Origin: G965222535 sp965222535
Lineage (GTDB): Bacteria; Pseudomonadota; Gammaproteobacteria; HK1
Assembly (NCBI GenBank): GCA_965222535.1
Contig: OZ244957.1
Coordinates: 1,426,001 to 1,490,000 of the forward strand
DNA: 64,000 nucleotides
Direction: 5' to 3'
Part shown: positions 17,804 through 26,213 of the stretch, piece by piece
Position numbering within the stretch: the stretch's first letter is position 1
How the letters are laid out: every line of letters starts with the position of its first letter
Notes under the pieces: model-generated
Database searches by the model: none
What the model was told of the DNA's origin: nothing
Seen by the model: the letters and a program-made list of their open reading frames with translations, nothing else
Position numbers and translations under genes: made by a program

Positions 17804-20800
17804 TTATGCCGGCATTGCCGCCGTTGCAGCATCCTTACCAGACAGCGTCGCCGGTGGCGGGGGGGCTGCGTTGCCGCCGCCCATCGCCTGCATATAGTCG
17901 ATTGGCATGACCTTGACGAATTGCGCCAGTACGCGGTGCCAGTTCGCTAATACGCGCCGACCGACGACGGAGTGGGTCAGCGCAACATGAGTGCGGATCA
18001 GGCCTTGCAGCGGGTCCAGATCGGCGGCGGCGAGGGGAGAAAGCATCACCATGCGGGTATTGCAACGTTCAGCAAAGTGCCCATCGAGGTCAAGGACGTA
18101 GGCAATGCCGCCGCTCATGCCGGTGGCGAAATTGCGGCCAGTAGGCCCCAGCACGACCACTATCCCACCACTCATGTACTCGCAACCATGATCTCCGACT
18201 CCTTCGACCACAGCGTGTGCGCCCGAATTACGCACCGCAAACCGCTCAGCGGCGTGACCGCTGATATAGGCTTCGCCTGCCGTCGCGCCATACAAACATA
18301 CGTTGCCGACGATAACGTTATCGGCGGCGGCGAACAGCGCATCCGGTGGGGGAAAGATGGCGATGCGACCGCCGCTGAGCCCTTTGCCGCTATAGTCGTT
18401 GGCTTCGCCAGCAAGCGTCATCGTTACTCCAGGCGCTAACCATGCTGCAAAGCTCTGCCCGGCGCTGCCAACAAAGCGCAGCGTGATGGTGTTGTCGGGT
18501 AAGCCCTGCGCACCGTAGCGCTTGCAGATGGTGTGGCTCAGCATCGTCCCTACGGCGCGATCCGCATTGTGGATGGGGAACTCCGCCGTCAGCGACTGTT
18601 GCTGTTGCAGCGCGCCCAAAGCGGCGGCGATCAGACGGTGATCAAGGGCTTGCGAGAGACCGTGATCTTGGGAGGTGGTACAGCGCACCCCAACGCCCGG
18701 GCGTGGCCTTAGCGCATTCTCAAGGAGCGGGCTCAGATCGATGCCGGCTGATTTCCAATGCCGCATGTCGGCATCGGCGACCAGCGCATCGCTGCGCCCG
18801 ATGGCTTCGTCAATACTGCAAAAACCAAGCCGTGCGAGTTCCTCGCGCGCTTCTTCAGCGACCAGAAACAAGTAGTTGATCACCTGCTCTGGGACACCAC
18901 TGAACTTTTTCTGCAGCCGCGGGTCTTGGGTGGTGATTCCTACCGGACAGGTATTGAGGTGGCATTTTCGCATCATGATGCAGCCGAGACTAATTAGCGG
19001 TGCAGTTGCGAAACCGAACTCCTCAGCGCCCAGCAAGGCGGCGATCACGACATCACGACCGGTACGCAGCCCGCTATCGGTTTGTAGCGTAACCCTCGAG
19101 CGCAGATCGTTGTGTACCAAGGTTTGATGCGCTTCAGCCAACCCCAGTTCCCAAGGCAGGCCAGCGTGTCGGATGCTGGTCAGCGGGGAGGCACCGGTGC
19201 CGCCATCGTGACCCGAGATCAGAATGTGATCGGCATGCGCTTTGACGACCCCGGCGGCGATCGCCCCGATGCCAACCTCGGACACCAGCTTGACGCTGAT
19301 ACGTGCCTTTGGGTTGGCGTTCTTGAGGTCGTAGATCAGTTGCGCTAGATCTTCGATCGAGTAAATATCGTGATGCGGCGGTGGGCTGATCAAGCCGACT
19401 CCAGGGGTTGAATGGCGGATCCTCGCGATCACTGCATCTACCTTGTGCTTGGGCAGTTCACCGCCCTCACCGGGTTTGGCACCTTGGGCGACCTTGATCT
19501 GCAATTCGTCGGCATTGATCAGGTAGTTGAGCGTTACCCCAAAGCGCCCTGACGCTACCTGCTTGATCGCCGAGCGCCGACAATCGCCGTTGGGGTCTGG
19601 GTGATAACGCGCTGCGTCTTCACCGCCTTCGCCAGAATTGGAGCGTGCGCCGATGCGGTTCATCGCGATCGCTAGGGTTTCGTGCACCTTGGCGGACAGC
19701 GAGCCGAAGCTCATCGCGCCGCTGCAAAAGCGTCTGACGATCGCCGCCGCTGGCTCAACTTGAGCTAACGCAACGCTGTCGCCGTTAGCCGCTTCGCGCA
19801 AGCGCATCAAACCGCGCAAAGTGGTGTGCCCCTCGGTATGCTGATTGATCGCGCTGGCGTAGCGTTTATACGCCTCTAGGCTATTACTGCGCGCCGCTGC
19901 CTGTAACGCAGCGATGGTCGTCGGCTGCCAAGCGTGCGATTCGCCGCCAAGGCGATAATGAAACTCGCCTGGGTTAGGCAGGCGGACGTTGTCGGCATCA
20001 CCCGTAGCCGCACCAACAGGAAGCGCATAGCCGAGATCGTGACGCTGCTGTAATTCCTCGGCCAGCACCTTAAAATCGACCCCTTGGAGGCGGCTGGCGG
20101 TACCGCGAAAGCAGCGCTTAACGACCGTTTCGTGCAGACCGACAGCCTCGAATATTTGTGCCCCTTTGTAGCTGCGCAGCGTCGAAATCCCCATTTTCGC
20201 TATCACTTTCAAGATCCCTTTGAGCGCGGCTTTTATATAGCGAGCGACGACCTCCTCATCGCTGATGGAGAGCGCCAACTGACCGCTGCGCAATGCTTGC
20301 CACAGGGACTCAAACGCCAAGTAGGGGTTGATGGCGTCGGCACCATAGCCTGCCAACAAGCAGAAATGGTGTACCTCGCGCGCTTCGCCGGTCTCCACCA
20401 CAATACCAATACGGGTGCGCTTGGCGCAGCGGATCAGGTGATGGTGCACCGCGCCGCAGGCGAGCAGCGCGCTGCTCGGGACATGCTTGTGATCGATCCC
20501 GCGATCGCAGAGCACGATCAGGCTGTAGCCGTTGTCAATTGCTTGTTCAGCCTCGGCGCAAATGCGCGCTAAAGCCTGCTCAAGGCCATCGCCATCGCCA
20601 GCGCCAGCGTCTTTTGCCCCTCTATCCCAACAAATGTCGATCGTGTGCGCCCGGAAGCCGCGCTGGTTGATATGCTTTAGCGCCGCCAGTTGGCGGTTAT
20701 CCAGTAACGGCTGCGCCAGACGCAAACGTTTGGCATGTGCGGCGGTGCTGGTCAGCAAATTACCCTCAGGGCCGATGTAACACTGCAACGACATCGCCCA

Positions 20801-22414
20801 TTCTTCGCGGATCGAATCGATGGCCGGGTTGGTTACTTGGGCAAACAACTGCTTGAAGTAGTCGTACAGCAAACGGGGGCGCTCAGACAAACACGCCAAG
20901 GCGCTGTCGTTGCCCATTGAACCAACCGGATCGCGCCCTTCGATGACCATCGGCAGCAGCATAAACTGCATCGTCTCGTGCGTATAACCGAAGGCGCGCA
21001 GGCGTTGCGCGACGGTGTGAGGGGCATAGCCGTGCACCTTGGCGTCATCAACCGGCAGCTGATCAAGCTCAAAGCGCTGGGCTTGCAGCCATGCGCCATA
21101 CGGCCGTTGCTGACTGGTGCGCTGCTTGATGTGTGCATCATGGATGATCGCCTGGCGTTCGAAATCAACGACCAGCAACTGCCCCGGTTGCAAGCGCGTC
21201 TTGCGTTTGATCATCGCCGCTTCAAGCGGCAGCACGCCAACCTCGGAAGCGACGATCAGCCGATCGTCATGGGTCAGCGTAACGCGGCTGGGACGCAAGC
21301 CATTGCGATCAAGGACGGCACCAATGCAGTGACCATTGGTGAACAATATCGATGCCGGTCCATCCCACGGTTCCATCAAACAGGCGTGGTATTCATAAAA
21401 ATCGCGCTTACGCGCCGCCATCAGATGATCATTCTCCCACGCTTCCGGGATCATCATCATCAGCGCTTCGGCTGGGGAGCGCCCGGCCATCAGCAAACAC
21501 TCAAGGCTATTATCGAACACCCCGGAATCCGAGCAATTGTGCTCAATGATCGGCAATATGCGAGCCAAATTGTCCCCAAGAAGCTCACTTTCCATCATCC
21601 CTTCGCGTGCCTGCATCCAGTTGATGTTGCCGCGAATGGTGTTGATCTCGCCGTTATGGCAGCTTATCCGATTCGGTTGCGCGCGCTCCCACGAGGGAAA
21701 GGTGTTCGTGGAAAAGCGTGAATGCACCATTGCCAGATGGGAGGTATAGTCCGTTGCTTGCAGATCAGGGTAATAAACGTAAAGCTGCTGCGGGGTAAGC
21801 TGCCCTTTATAAACGATCGTCGTCGGTGACAGCGAGCACAGGTAAAAACGATGCTGGGGGGCCAATGCCTGCATCCGATGCGTCGCTTGTTTGCGGATAG
21901 CATAGGTCAATCGCTCGAAGTCGCTATCGCTTACTCCATCGGCGGCGGCAATGAAGACCTGCTCTATCAGCGGCTCGCAAGCGCGCACTGAGGCGCTCAA
22001 GTCGGCGGCATCGGCAGCCGTCGGCAGCGAACGCCAAGCCAACAATCGCTGACCGTGCGCGGCTGTTATCCGCGAAAACTCGGTTTTCGCTTGCGCTTGC
22101 GCGGCTTTGTCCTGCGGCAAAAATGCGATACCGGCCGCGTAACGTCCCGCTGCCGGTAAGGGCGTCGGCAACATATCGCCCATCACGCGGAAAAAAAAAT
22201 CATGCGGTATCGCCGTCAGTACGCCAGCCCCGTCACCGCTGTTGGCCTCCGCTCCACAAGCGCTGCGGTGACTCATGCGGCACAGGATCTGGTACGCATC
22301 TGCGACGAGCTGATGGCTGCGCTGCCCCTTGACGTGGGCGATAAAACCAACCCCGCAACTGTCTTTTTCGTAGCGCGGATCGTAGAGCCCTTGGGCTTTG
22401 GGATAATGGTGCAT
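17804..22414 (-). CDS. gltB: Glutamate synthase (NADPH) large subunit GltB
   Basis: GltB takes the amide nitrogen of glutamine and adds it to 2-oxoglutarate. Domains appear in the standard order. A short propeptide precedes the class II amidotransferase domain with the nucleophile in KDSCGVGF. The central domain follows, then the FMN/synthase domain with LISPPPHHDIYSIEDLAQLI and HDGGTGASPLTSI. The 3Fe-4S motif is CIMMRKCHLNTC, and the C-terminal glutamate-synthase beta-helix has ISGHAAERFAVRNSGA. Length 1536 aa is normal. Start ATG 22414 gives MHHYPKAQGLYDPRYEKDSC, so Cys is near residue 20 and maturation by propeptide removal is expected. The gene is intact. Confidence 0.96.
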   Translation of the reverse strand: MHHYPKAQGLYDPRYEKDSCGVGFIAHVKGQRSHQLVADAYQILCRMSHRSACGAEANSGDGAGVLTAIPHDFFFRVMGDMLPTPLPAAGRYAAGIAFLPQDKAAQAQAKTEFSRITAAHGQRLLAWRSLPTAADAADLSASVRACEPLIEQVFIAAADGVSDSDFERLTYAIRKQATHRMQALAPQHRFYLCSLSPTTIVYKGQLTPQQLYVYYPDLQATDYTSHLAMVHSRFSTNTFPSWERAQPNRISCHNGEINTIRGNINWMQAREGMMESELLGDNLARILPIIEHNCSDSGVFDNSLECLLMAGRSPAEALMMMIPEAWENDHLMAARKRDFYEYHACLMEPWDGPASILFTNGHCIGAVLDRNGLRPSRVTLTHDDRLIVASEVGVLPLEAAMIKRKTRLQPGQLLVVDFERQAIIHDAHIKQRTSQQRPYGAWLQAQRFELDQLPVDDAKVHGYAPHTVAQRLRAFGYTHETMQFMLLPMVIEGRDPVGSMGNDSALACLSERPRLLYDYFKQLFAQVTNPAIDSIREEWAMSLQCYIGPEGNLLTSTAAHAKRLRLAQPLLDNRQLAALKHINQRGFRAHTIDICWDRGAKDAGAGDGDGLEQALARICAEAEQAIDNGYSLIVLCDRGIDHKHVPSSALLACGAVHHHLIRCAKRTRIGIVVETGEAREVHHFCLLAGYGADAINPYLAFESLWQALRSGQLALSISDEEVVARYIKAALKGILKVIAKMGISTLRSYKGAQIFEAVGLHETVVKRCFRGTASRLQGVDFKVLAEELQQRHDLGYALPVGAATGDADNVRLPNPGEFHYRLGGESHAWQPTTIAALQAAARSNSLEAYKRYASAINQHTEGHTTLRGLMRLREAANGDSVALAQVEPAAAIVRRFCSGAMSFGSLSAKVHETLAIAMNRIGARSNSGEGGEDAARYHPDPNGDCRRSAIKQVASGRFGVTLNYLINADELQIKVAQGAKPGEGGELPKHKVDAVIARIRHSTPGVGLISPPPHHDIYSIEDLAQLIYDLKNANPKARISVKLVSEVGIGAIAAGVVKAHADHILISGHDGGTGASPLTSIRHAGLPWELGLAEAHQTLVHNDLRSRVTLQTDSGLRTGRDVVIAALLGAEEFGFATAPLISLGCIMMRKCHLNTCPVGITTQDPRLQKKFSGVPEQVINYLFLVAEEAREELARLGFCSIDEAIGRSDALVADADMRHWKSAGIDLSPLLENALRPRPGVGVRCTTSQDHGLSQALDHRLIAAALGALQQQQSLTAEFPIHNADRAVGTMLSHTICKRYGAQGLPDNTITLRFVGSAGQSFAAWLAPGVTMTLAGEANDYSGKGLSGGRIAIFPPPDALFAAADNVIVGNVCLYGATAGEAYISGHAAERFAVRNSGAHAVVEGVGDHGCEYMSGGIVVVLGPTGRNFATGMSGGIAYVLDLDGHFAERCNTRMVMLSPLAAADLDPLQGLIRTHVALTHSVVGRRVLANWHRVLAQFVKVMPIDYMQAMGGGNAAPPPPATLSGKDAATAAMPA

Positions 22415-22961
22415 GAGGCGCGCTAATCCTGTGCGATTGGCTTGATAACGGTGAGAGGGTAAAGGAGTCTCTCAGAGATCTCGAAAAATGGGGTTTGAGG
22501 CGTTGACCCCAGCCGGTGCAGCGATCTTATCAGTCAGCGTAGATTATAGCAGGGTAACATCTGTTGTGCCCCGAACAGGGCAGCCTCTTGGAGAACTAAG
22601 CAAGGCTTAGGGAACCTACTGTCAAACGTTCATGATGCGGAGTCCATGCGTGCAAAAGGGGGTTCCCTGCGGGATTTGTCTATTGGGTGGAAGGGTTATA
22701 AATCAACGACTTACGTTATATGTGATCATATTCCTTCCCCCAACCCTCCATCCCATTGCCATTTTCCGAGGTGCCCAAAGGTTATTTCTCCTCAAAGGAG
22801 TGCGCTTTTTGTCTGATTTTCAGCGGGCACATGCCAATTTCCACGCCCCTTGGTTTTTGAGGGACTGTTTCAGCGTTTTGGCATTGGCGTGCACCCGCGC
22901 TGTCAGCAGCAGAAGATGCCAATTGAGACCTAGTGCATCGCCTGCTGGCGCGCCGTTGGTC
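22415..22961. repeat. Intergenic region with repeat R1 (copy 2, inverted)
   Basis: Upstream of gltB there is a half R1 (TCTCGAAAAATGGGG at ~22477). A full inverted R1 lies at ~22668-22778, with TGTCTATTGGGTGGAAGG, CTTACGTTATATGTG and CATTTTCCGAGGTGCCC. The rest, including 22500-22630 where the gltB promoter should lie, shows no gene I can support. Confidence 0.65.
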
Positions 22962-23552
22962 TTAGGGGGGCGTTAACAGCACATAAAAAGCACCGTCACC
23001 GCCGTCGCAGGGGCATGCGGGACAATAATCGGAGATGCGCTGATGGTCTTTCTGGTCTTTTAGCCAGCACTCTAGGGCCGGTCGCAACACCGCGCCATGG
23101 GGAGAGAAACGCCCCTTCCCAGAGATGATCAGCACGCATCGGGTGTGATCCTGCAATGAAGCCTCCAAGAAGCGCTCGGCCGCGGTCAAAGCTGCGCGTA
23201 CGGTTTTGCCGTGCAGGTCTAGCTGATCGGTAAAGCGCACCTTGCCCTTGCGCAGCCGTTTGTGCAGCCCGTGCTTCGCTGCCTCGGGGTTCGCTCGCAC
23301 CCCGAGGGGCTTGTCGTGCTCTTTGGGCGTTATTGCTAACGCCTTAGGTATCAGCCAAGCACCATCGCCATCGCCATTGCATCGCATAGCGCTGGCGGAT
23401 AGGCCTCGTCGCGGCCGCGACCGCGGTCGCGCTGGCAAGGACGCAGGAGGATGGTGAGAGGGCACTCGCCCATCATCGGTTAGCGGGCGTACCTCACGCA
23501 CGGCTTGGCGAAACAGCGCGCGCTCTTCATCCGAGGGTTTTTTAAAGGTCAT
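22962..23552 (-). CDS. Smr domain protein (SmrA-like)
   Basis: The C-terminal half is a Smr domain: LDLHGKTVRAALTAAERFLEASL, then VLIISGKGRFSPHGAVLRPALECWL, with the DLHG and GKG motifs of this nuclease-like family. Stand-alone Smr proteins are proposed DNA/RNA nicking endonucleases; the cellular role of this one is unknown. The N-terminal 90 residues are basic and low in complexity. Start ATG 23552 (MTFKKPSDEERALFRQAV) fits the family better than an upstream alternative. It is single, with no obvious operon partner. Confidence 0.85.
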   Translation of the reverse strand: MTFKKPSDEERALFRQAVREVRPLTDDGRVPSHHPPASLPARPRSRPRRGLSASAMRCNGDGDGAWLIPKALAITPKEHDKPLGVRANPEAAKHGLHKRLRKGKVRFTDQLDLHGKTVRAALTAAERFLEASLQDHTRCVLIISGKGRFSPHGAVLRPALECWLKDQKDHQRISDYCPACPCDGGDGAFYVLLTPP

Positions 23553-23666
23553 GGCACAACTCAAGCAACGCGAGAGCCATTAGGTGTTTGGTATGCGTTC
23601 AGCAGTATAGCCACAGCATACGCCGTACGACAATTAGGTCGCTCGGTGCGGCCTATATTATCAACC

Positions 23667-23709
23667 GGGCACCTCGAAAAGCGGGCACAGTTGGTTTTTC
23701 GAAGTGCCC
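23667..23709. repeat. R1-type hairpin (43 bp)
   Basis: A strong inverted repeat with arms GGGCACCTCGAAAA and TTTTTCGAAGTGCCC. It lies between smr and msrQ. Sister hairpins occur at 24467-24508, 26165-26208 and 31314-31356 with different loops but matching arms. Confidence 0.75.
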
Positions 23710-23723
23710 AAGCGATGAGGGTG

Positions 23724-24362
23724 CTAATGCCGTGCGGCGGATGCTCTTTGCTGCTTTGACAGCCAATTTTTGACCCTTGGGAGCCGCAATAACATCAGTA
23801 TTACGAAGCAACCCAAGTAGATCAATGGCTCACGCAGGTCCGCCTTTACCAACCACAAAAAGTGCAATACCCCCGCCGTCGCAGCAACGTAAACTGCCTG
23901 GTGTAGCCGCCGCCAGCGCAGCGGGCCGAGTTTAAGCAACATCCAGCGGTTGGAAGTGATCGCCAGCGGTATCAATATCGAAAAGGCAAGAAATCCTGCG
24001 GTAATGTAAAGGCGATCGAGTACATCTTCAACGATATACGCCACATCAAATCCAGCGTCTAGGACCAGGTACGTCATAAAATGCAGCACTACATAGAAAA
24101 AGCAATAAAGCCCCAACATGCGGCGTAAGCGCGTCAACCACACCCATCCGCTGAATAGCCGCAGCGGGGTAACACACAGCGTGATCAGCAAAAAACGCAG
24201 CGCCCAATCACCGCTGTGGTGGGTGATTGTCTCCACCGGATTAGCGCCCAGCTCATCGCTGATAAAAGCCCATATCAGCCATGCCGCGGGCAAGAAAGCA
24301 ACGCTGAAGAGCAGCGGCTTCAGGCAATAAGAGACCAGCTTCTGGCTGTGTATCGCTACCAT
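23724..24362 (-). CDS. msrQ: MsrQ (YedZ) heme-binding membrane subunit of methionine sulfoxide reductase
   Basis: MsrQ is an inner-membrane b-type cytochrome that feeds electrons to periplasmic MsrP, which repairs oxidised methionines. The sequence has about six hydrophobic segments. Candidate heme ligands and family signatures include HHSGDWALRFLLITLCVTPLRL, LRRMLGLYCFFYVVLHFMTY, and RWRRLHQAVYVAATAGVLHFLW. Length 212 aa is normal. Start ATG 24362. The usual partner msrP is not adjacent; the upstream neighbour is a VOC-like gene. It must work with an MsrP encoded elsewhere or another partner. Confidence 0.9.
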   Translation of the reverse strand: MVAIHSQKLVSYCLKPLLFSVAFLPAAWLIWAFISDELGANPVETITHHSGDWALRFLLITLCVTPLRLFSGWVWLTRLRRMLGLYCFFYVVLHFMTYLVLDAGFDVAYIVEDVLDRLYITAGFLAFSILIPLAITSNRWMLLKLGPLRWRRLHQAVYVAATAGVLHFLWLVKADLREPLIYLGCFVILMLLRLPRVKNWLSKQQRASAARH

Positions 24363-24512
24363 CTATGGGGCATCTCGAAAACCTAGGGGGGTGGGGGAAG
24401 GGGGGCAATCGCCTGTAACGTAAGCCAATGATGGATAACCCTTGCCCCAATAGACAAGTCCCATAAGGTGCCTCGAAGAATCCGCTTTGCTTCGGTTTTT
24501 GAGGTGCCGCTG
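24363..24512. repeat. Intergenic repeat R1 (copy 3) plus hairpin
   Basis: GGGGCATCTCGAAAACC, CGCCTGTAACGTAAGCC and CCAATAGACAAGTCCCAT mark a full R1. It ends in the hairpin 24467-24508 (GGTGCCTCGAAGAA ... GGTTTTTGAGGTGCC). The layout matches R1 copies at 26.0 and 17.6 kb. Confidence 0.75.
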
Positions 24513-24582
24513 CGCTGTGCTGATGACTGTAGCTGCGCGGCATGGCGGCTGAAACACCGGCGCCGTAGCGGTTTTGGCATTT

Positions 24583-25080
24583 TTAGCCCGGAGCAACCGC
24601 TAATGGCAGCGAGGGTACCCAGCAATACCCCTCAGAGTCGCTGACAAAAGCCTCCCGCAAGCCGTGCGGTTTATCGTGGGCAGCGGCAATGATACCCCAG
24701 CCCTGGCGCGCAGCGCGGATAACCACTGCATCCGGATCGGCACCGTATAAACGCAATTCAATGCCAGCGCCGCGCACCCCGAACTCGGGTAAAAGCGCTA
24801 ACAGAGGGTGGTTCGCATAGGTCGCATCGGCATGCACTTGCAGCAGGTGCGCATGGCGGTTGTCACTGTCGCTGGCATCCAGCGGTGGCCATGCCAGCAG
24901 CGCGTACTGCGGCGCATCTTGGCGAATCAATTGCAACCCCAACACCGTGACCAGCGAAGCGGCATAGGAGCTTATCTCCCGCACCAGCAAATTGACCCCG
25001 AAGCCGGTTAACCGACGCCCTAGCTGCGCGGGTGTCATTGAGGCATAGCTGGTGGTGTGAAATTGTTGAGAGATGGACAT
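24583..25080 (-). CDS. VOC (glyoxalase/bleomycin-resistance fold) family protein
   Basis: A 165-aa protein of the vicinal-oxygen-chelate fold. The C-terminal GLREAFVSDSEGYCWVPSLPL resembles the closing strand of VOC enzymes. I do not see a full set of metal ligands, so the substrate and even catalysis are unclear. The start ATG 25080 is supported by AAGGAG seven bases upstream. It is monocistronic, between R1 repeats. Confidence 0.6.
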   Translation of the reverse strand: MSISQQFHTTSYASMTPAQLGRRLTGFGVNLLVREISSYAASLVTVLGLQLIRQDAPQYALLAWPPLDASDSDNRHAHLLQVHADATYANHPLLALLPEFGVRGAGIELRLYGADPDAVVIRAARQGWGIIAAAHDKPHGLREAFVSDSEGYCWVPSLPLAVAPG

Positions 25081-25229
25081 GTACTGCTCCTTTTAGCTTT
25101 AAAATCACCAAAGGGTACCTCGAAAATCTGAAACAGGATGGGGGGCAACCGCTTGATTATAATTAGTTGATTTATACACCACAAAAGAACCTAAGAATAA
25201 CTCAAAAAGAGAGTTTTCTGAAGCGTCTG
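25081..25229. repeat. Partial repeat R1 (copy 4)
   Basis: GGGTACCTCGAAAATCTG at ~25114, followed by GGATGGGGGGCAACCGC and TAGTTGATTTATA to ~25175, is a shortened R1. The remaining bases are AT-rich and lead into the sulfotransferase-like gene 3' end. Confidence 0.6.
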
Positions 25230-25970
25230 TTAAATCTTTGGGTAACCAAAAATTTCAAAATCTTTTGCATAAATTTGGTTGATGATCTTTATTGAATCGG
25301 AAGATATGTTTGGGTCTTTTATTTCTTGAGTATGGTATTTTTTTATATTAATATCAAAATTTATTTTAGCACTAAAAATCTTCATTTCTGCTGTATTTTC
25401 TATTTTCAATATCTTTATATGCCTAAAAGAAAGTCTTTTTATTTTTCTAGGTTGTATAATCGGTTGGTTTTGGTTTTTTGTAGTGGCTGTTGTTTTGAAT
25501 AAAAGCGGGTACATTACCCAATGCTGTGGTGTCAGGTGGAGATCAGCATTGTATATTTTTGGCAACATGTAAATAAAATCATCAAACGAAGTATTGATTA
25601 ATTTATCTTTAATTTGGGTTTTAGAATCTATTTTTTCATCAATACCCAAATAAGGAAGGAGAATTTTTTGAGAACTTTGTAGTTCACTATCACTTGAATA
25701 AAGCTTTAAGAATTTATCCTTATAAAAAGAGACAATTTTTTCATATGGGTTCCTGACTAATAAATAATGCTCTAAAAAACAAACATAGTTTTTTTTAATA
25801 AAAAATGGGAGCCAATTTTCTAATTGGATTAAAATTCCTAATGGGAATAATTTCTCTAATTCAATACAGTGTGTGCAAACGTGGTTGGAAAAATATCTGA
25901 GCGAACTGCTCATTACTTTAAAATTTGTAGTGATGAGAATTTTTTTGTCTTTACAGTAAAAGTGAGGCAT
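25230..25970 (-). CDS. Sulfotransferase-family protein (carbohydrate sulfotransferase-like), AT-rich
   Basis: Likely transfers sulfate from PAPS to a sugar. FKVMSSSLRYF near the N-terminus stands where family members bind the 5'-phosphosulfate. LVRNPYEKIVSFYKDKF is the 3'-phosphate-binding RNP...S.Y motif. ADLHLTPQHWVMYPL is the central motif, and IYAKDFEIFGYP is the usual C-terminal end. Length 246 aa is typical. GC is about 30 %, far below neighbours, and it is flanked on both sides by R1 repeats. That points to acquisition by transfer. Start ATG 25970. The acceptor is unknown; surface glycan is my inference. Confidence 0.75.
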   Translation of the reverse strand: MPHFYCKDKKILITTNFKVMSSSLRYFSNHVCTHCIELEKLFPLGILIQLENWLPFFIKKNYVCFLEHYLLVRNPYEKIVSFYKDKFLKLYSSDSELQSSQKILLPYLGIDEKIDSKTQIKDKLINTSFDDFIYMLPKIYNADLHLTPQHWVMYPLLFKTTATTKNQNQPIIQPRKIKRLSFRHIKILKIENTAEMKIFSAKINFDINIKKYHTQEIKDPNISSDSIKIINQIYAKDFEIFGYPKI

Positions 25971-26213
25971 TAAAGTGAACTCAAAAAATAGACCAAGTAC
26001 AGGGTACCTCGAAAGACCTCAAAGGGATGGGGAAAAGAAATATCGTTTTATTTTTAATTAGGAGCGCCTGCAGTGTGCCGTTCGCTGATCGGCAAAGAGC
26101 GGTCAGCGGTGCCATGAAGTGATGGCTGGGAAGGTCATTGCCCCCCATAGGCAAAAGCCCCGCAGGGTGCTTCGGAAAACTAGCGAAGCGGGTTTTTCCG
26201 AAGTGTCCGACAT
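25971..26213. repeat. Repeat R1 (copy 5) interrupted by R3 (copy 2), plus hairpin
   Basis: An R1 5' end (GGGTACCTCGAAAGACC at ~26001) is split by an inverted R3 (26044-26133, landmarks TTAATTAGGAGCGCCTG and GTGCCGTTCGCTGATCGG). R1 then resumes with CCATAGGCAAAAGCCCC and ends in the hairpin 26165-26208. The arrangement reads as one mobile repeat inserted into another. Confidence 0.7.
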
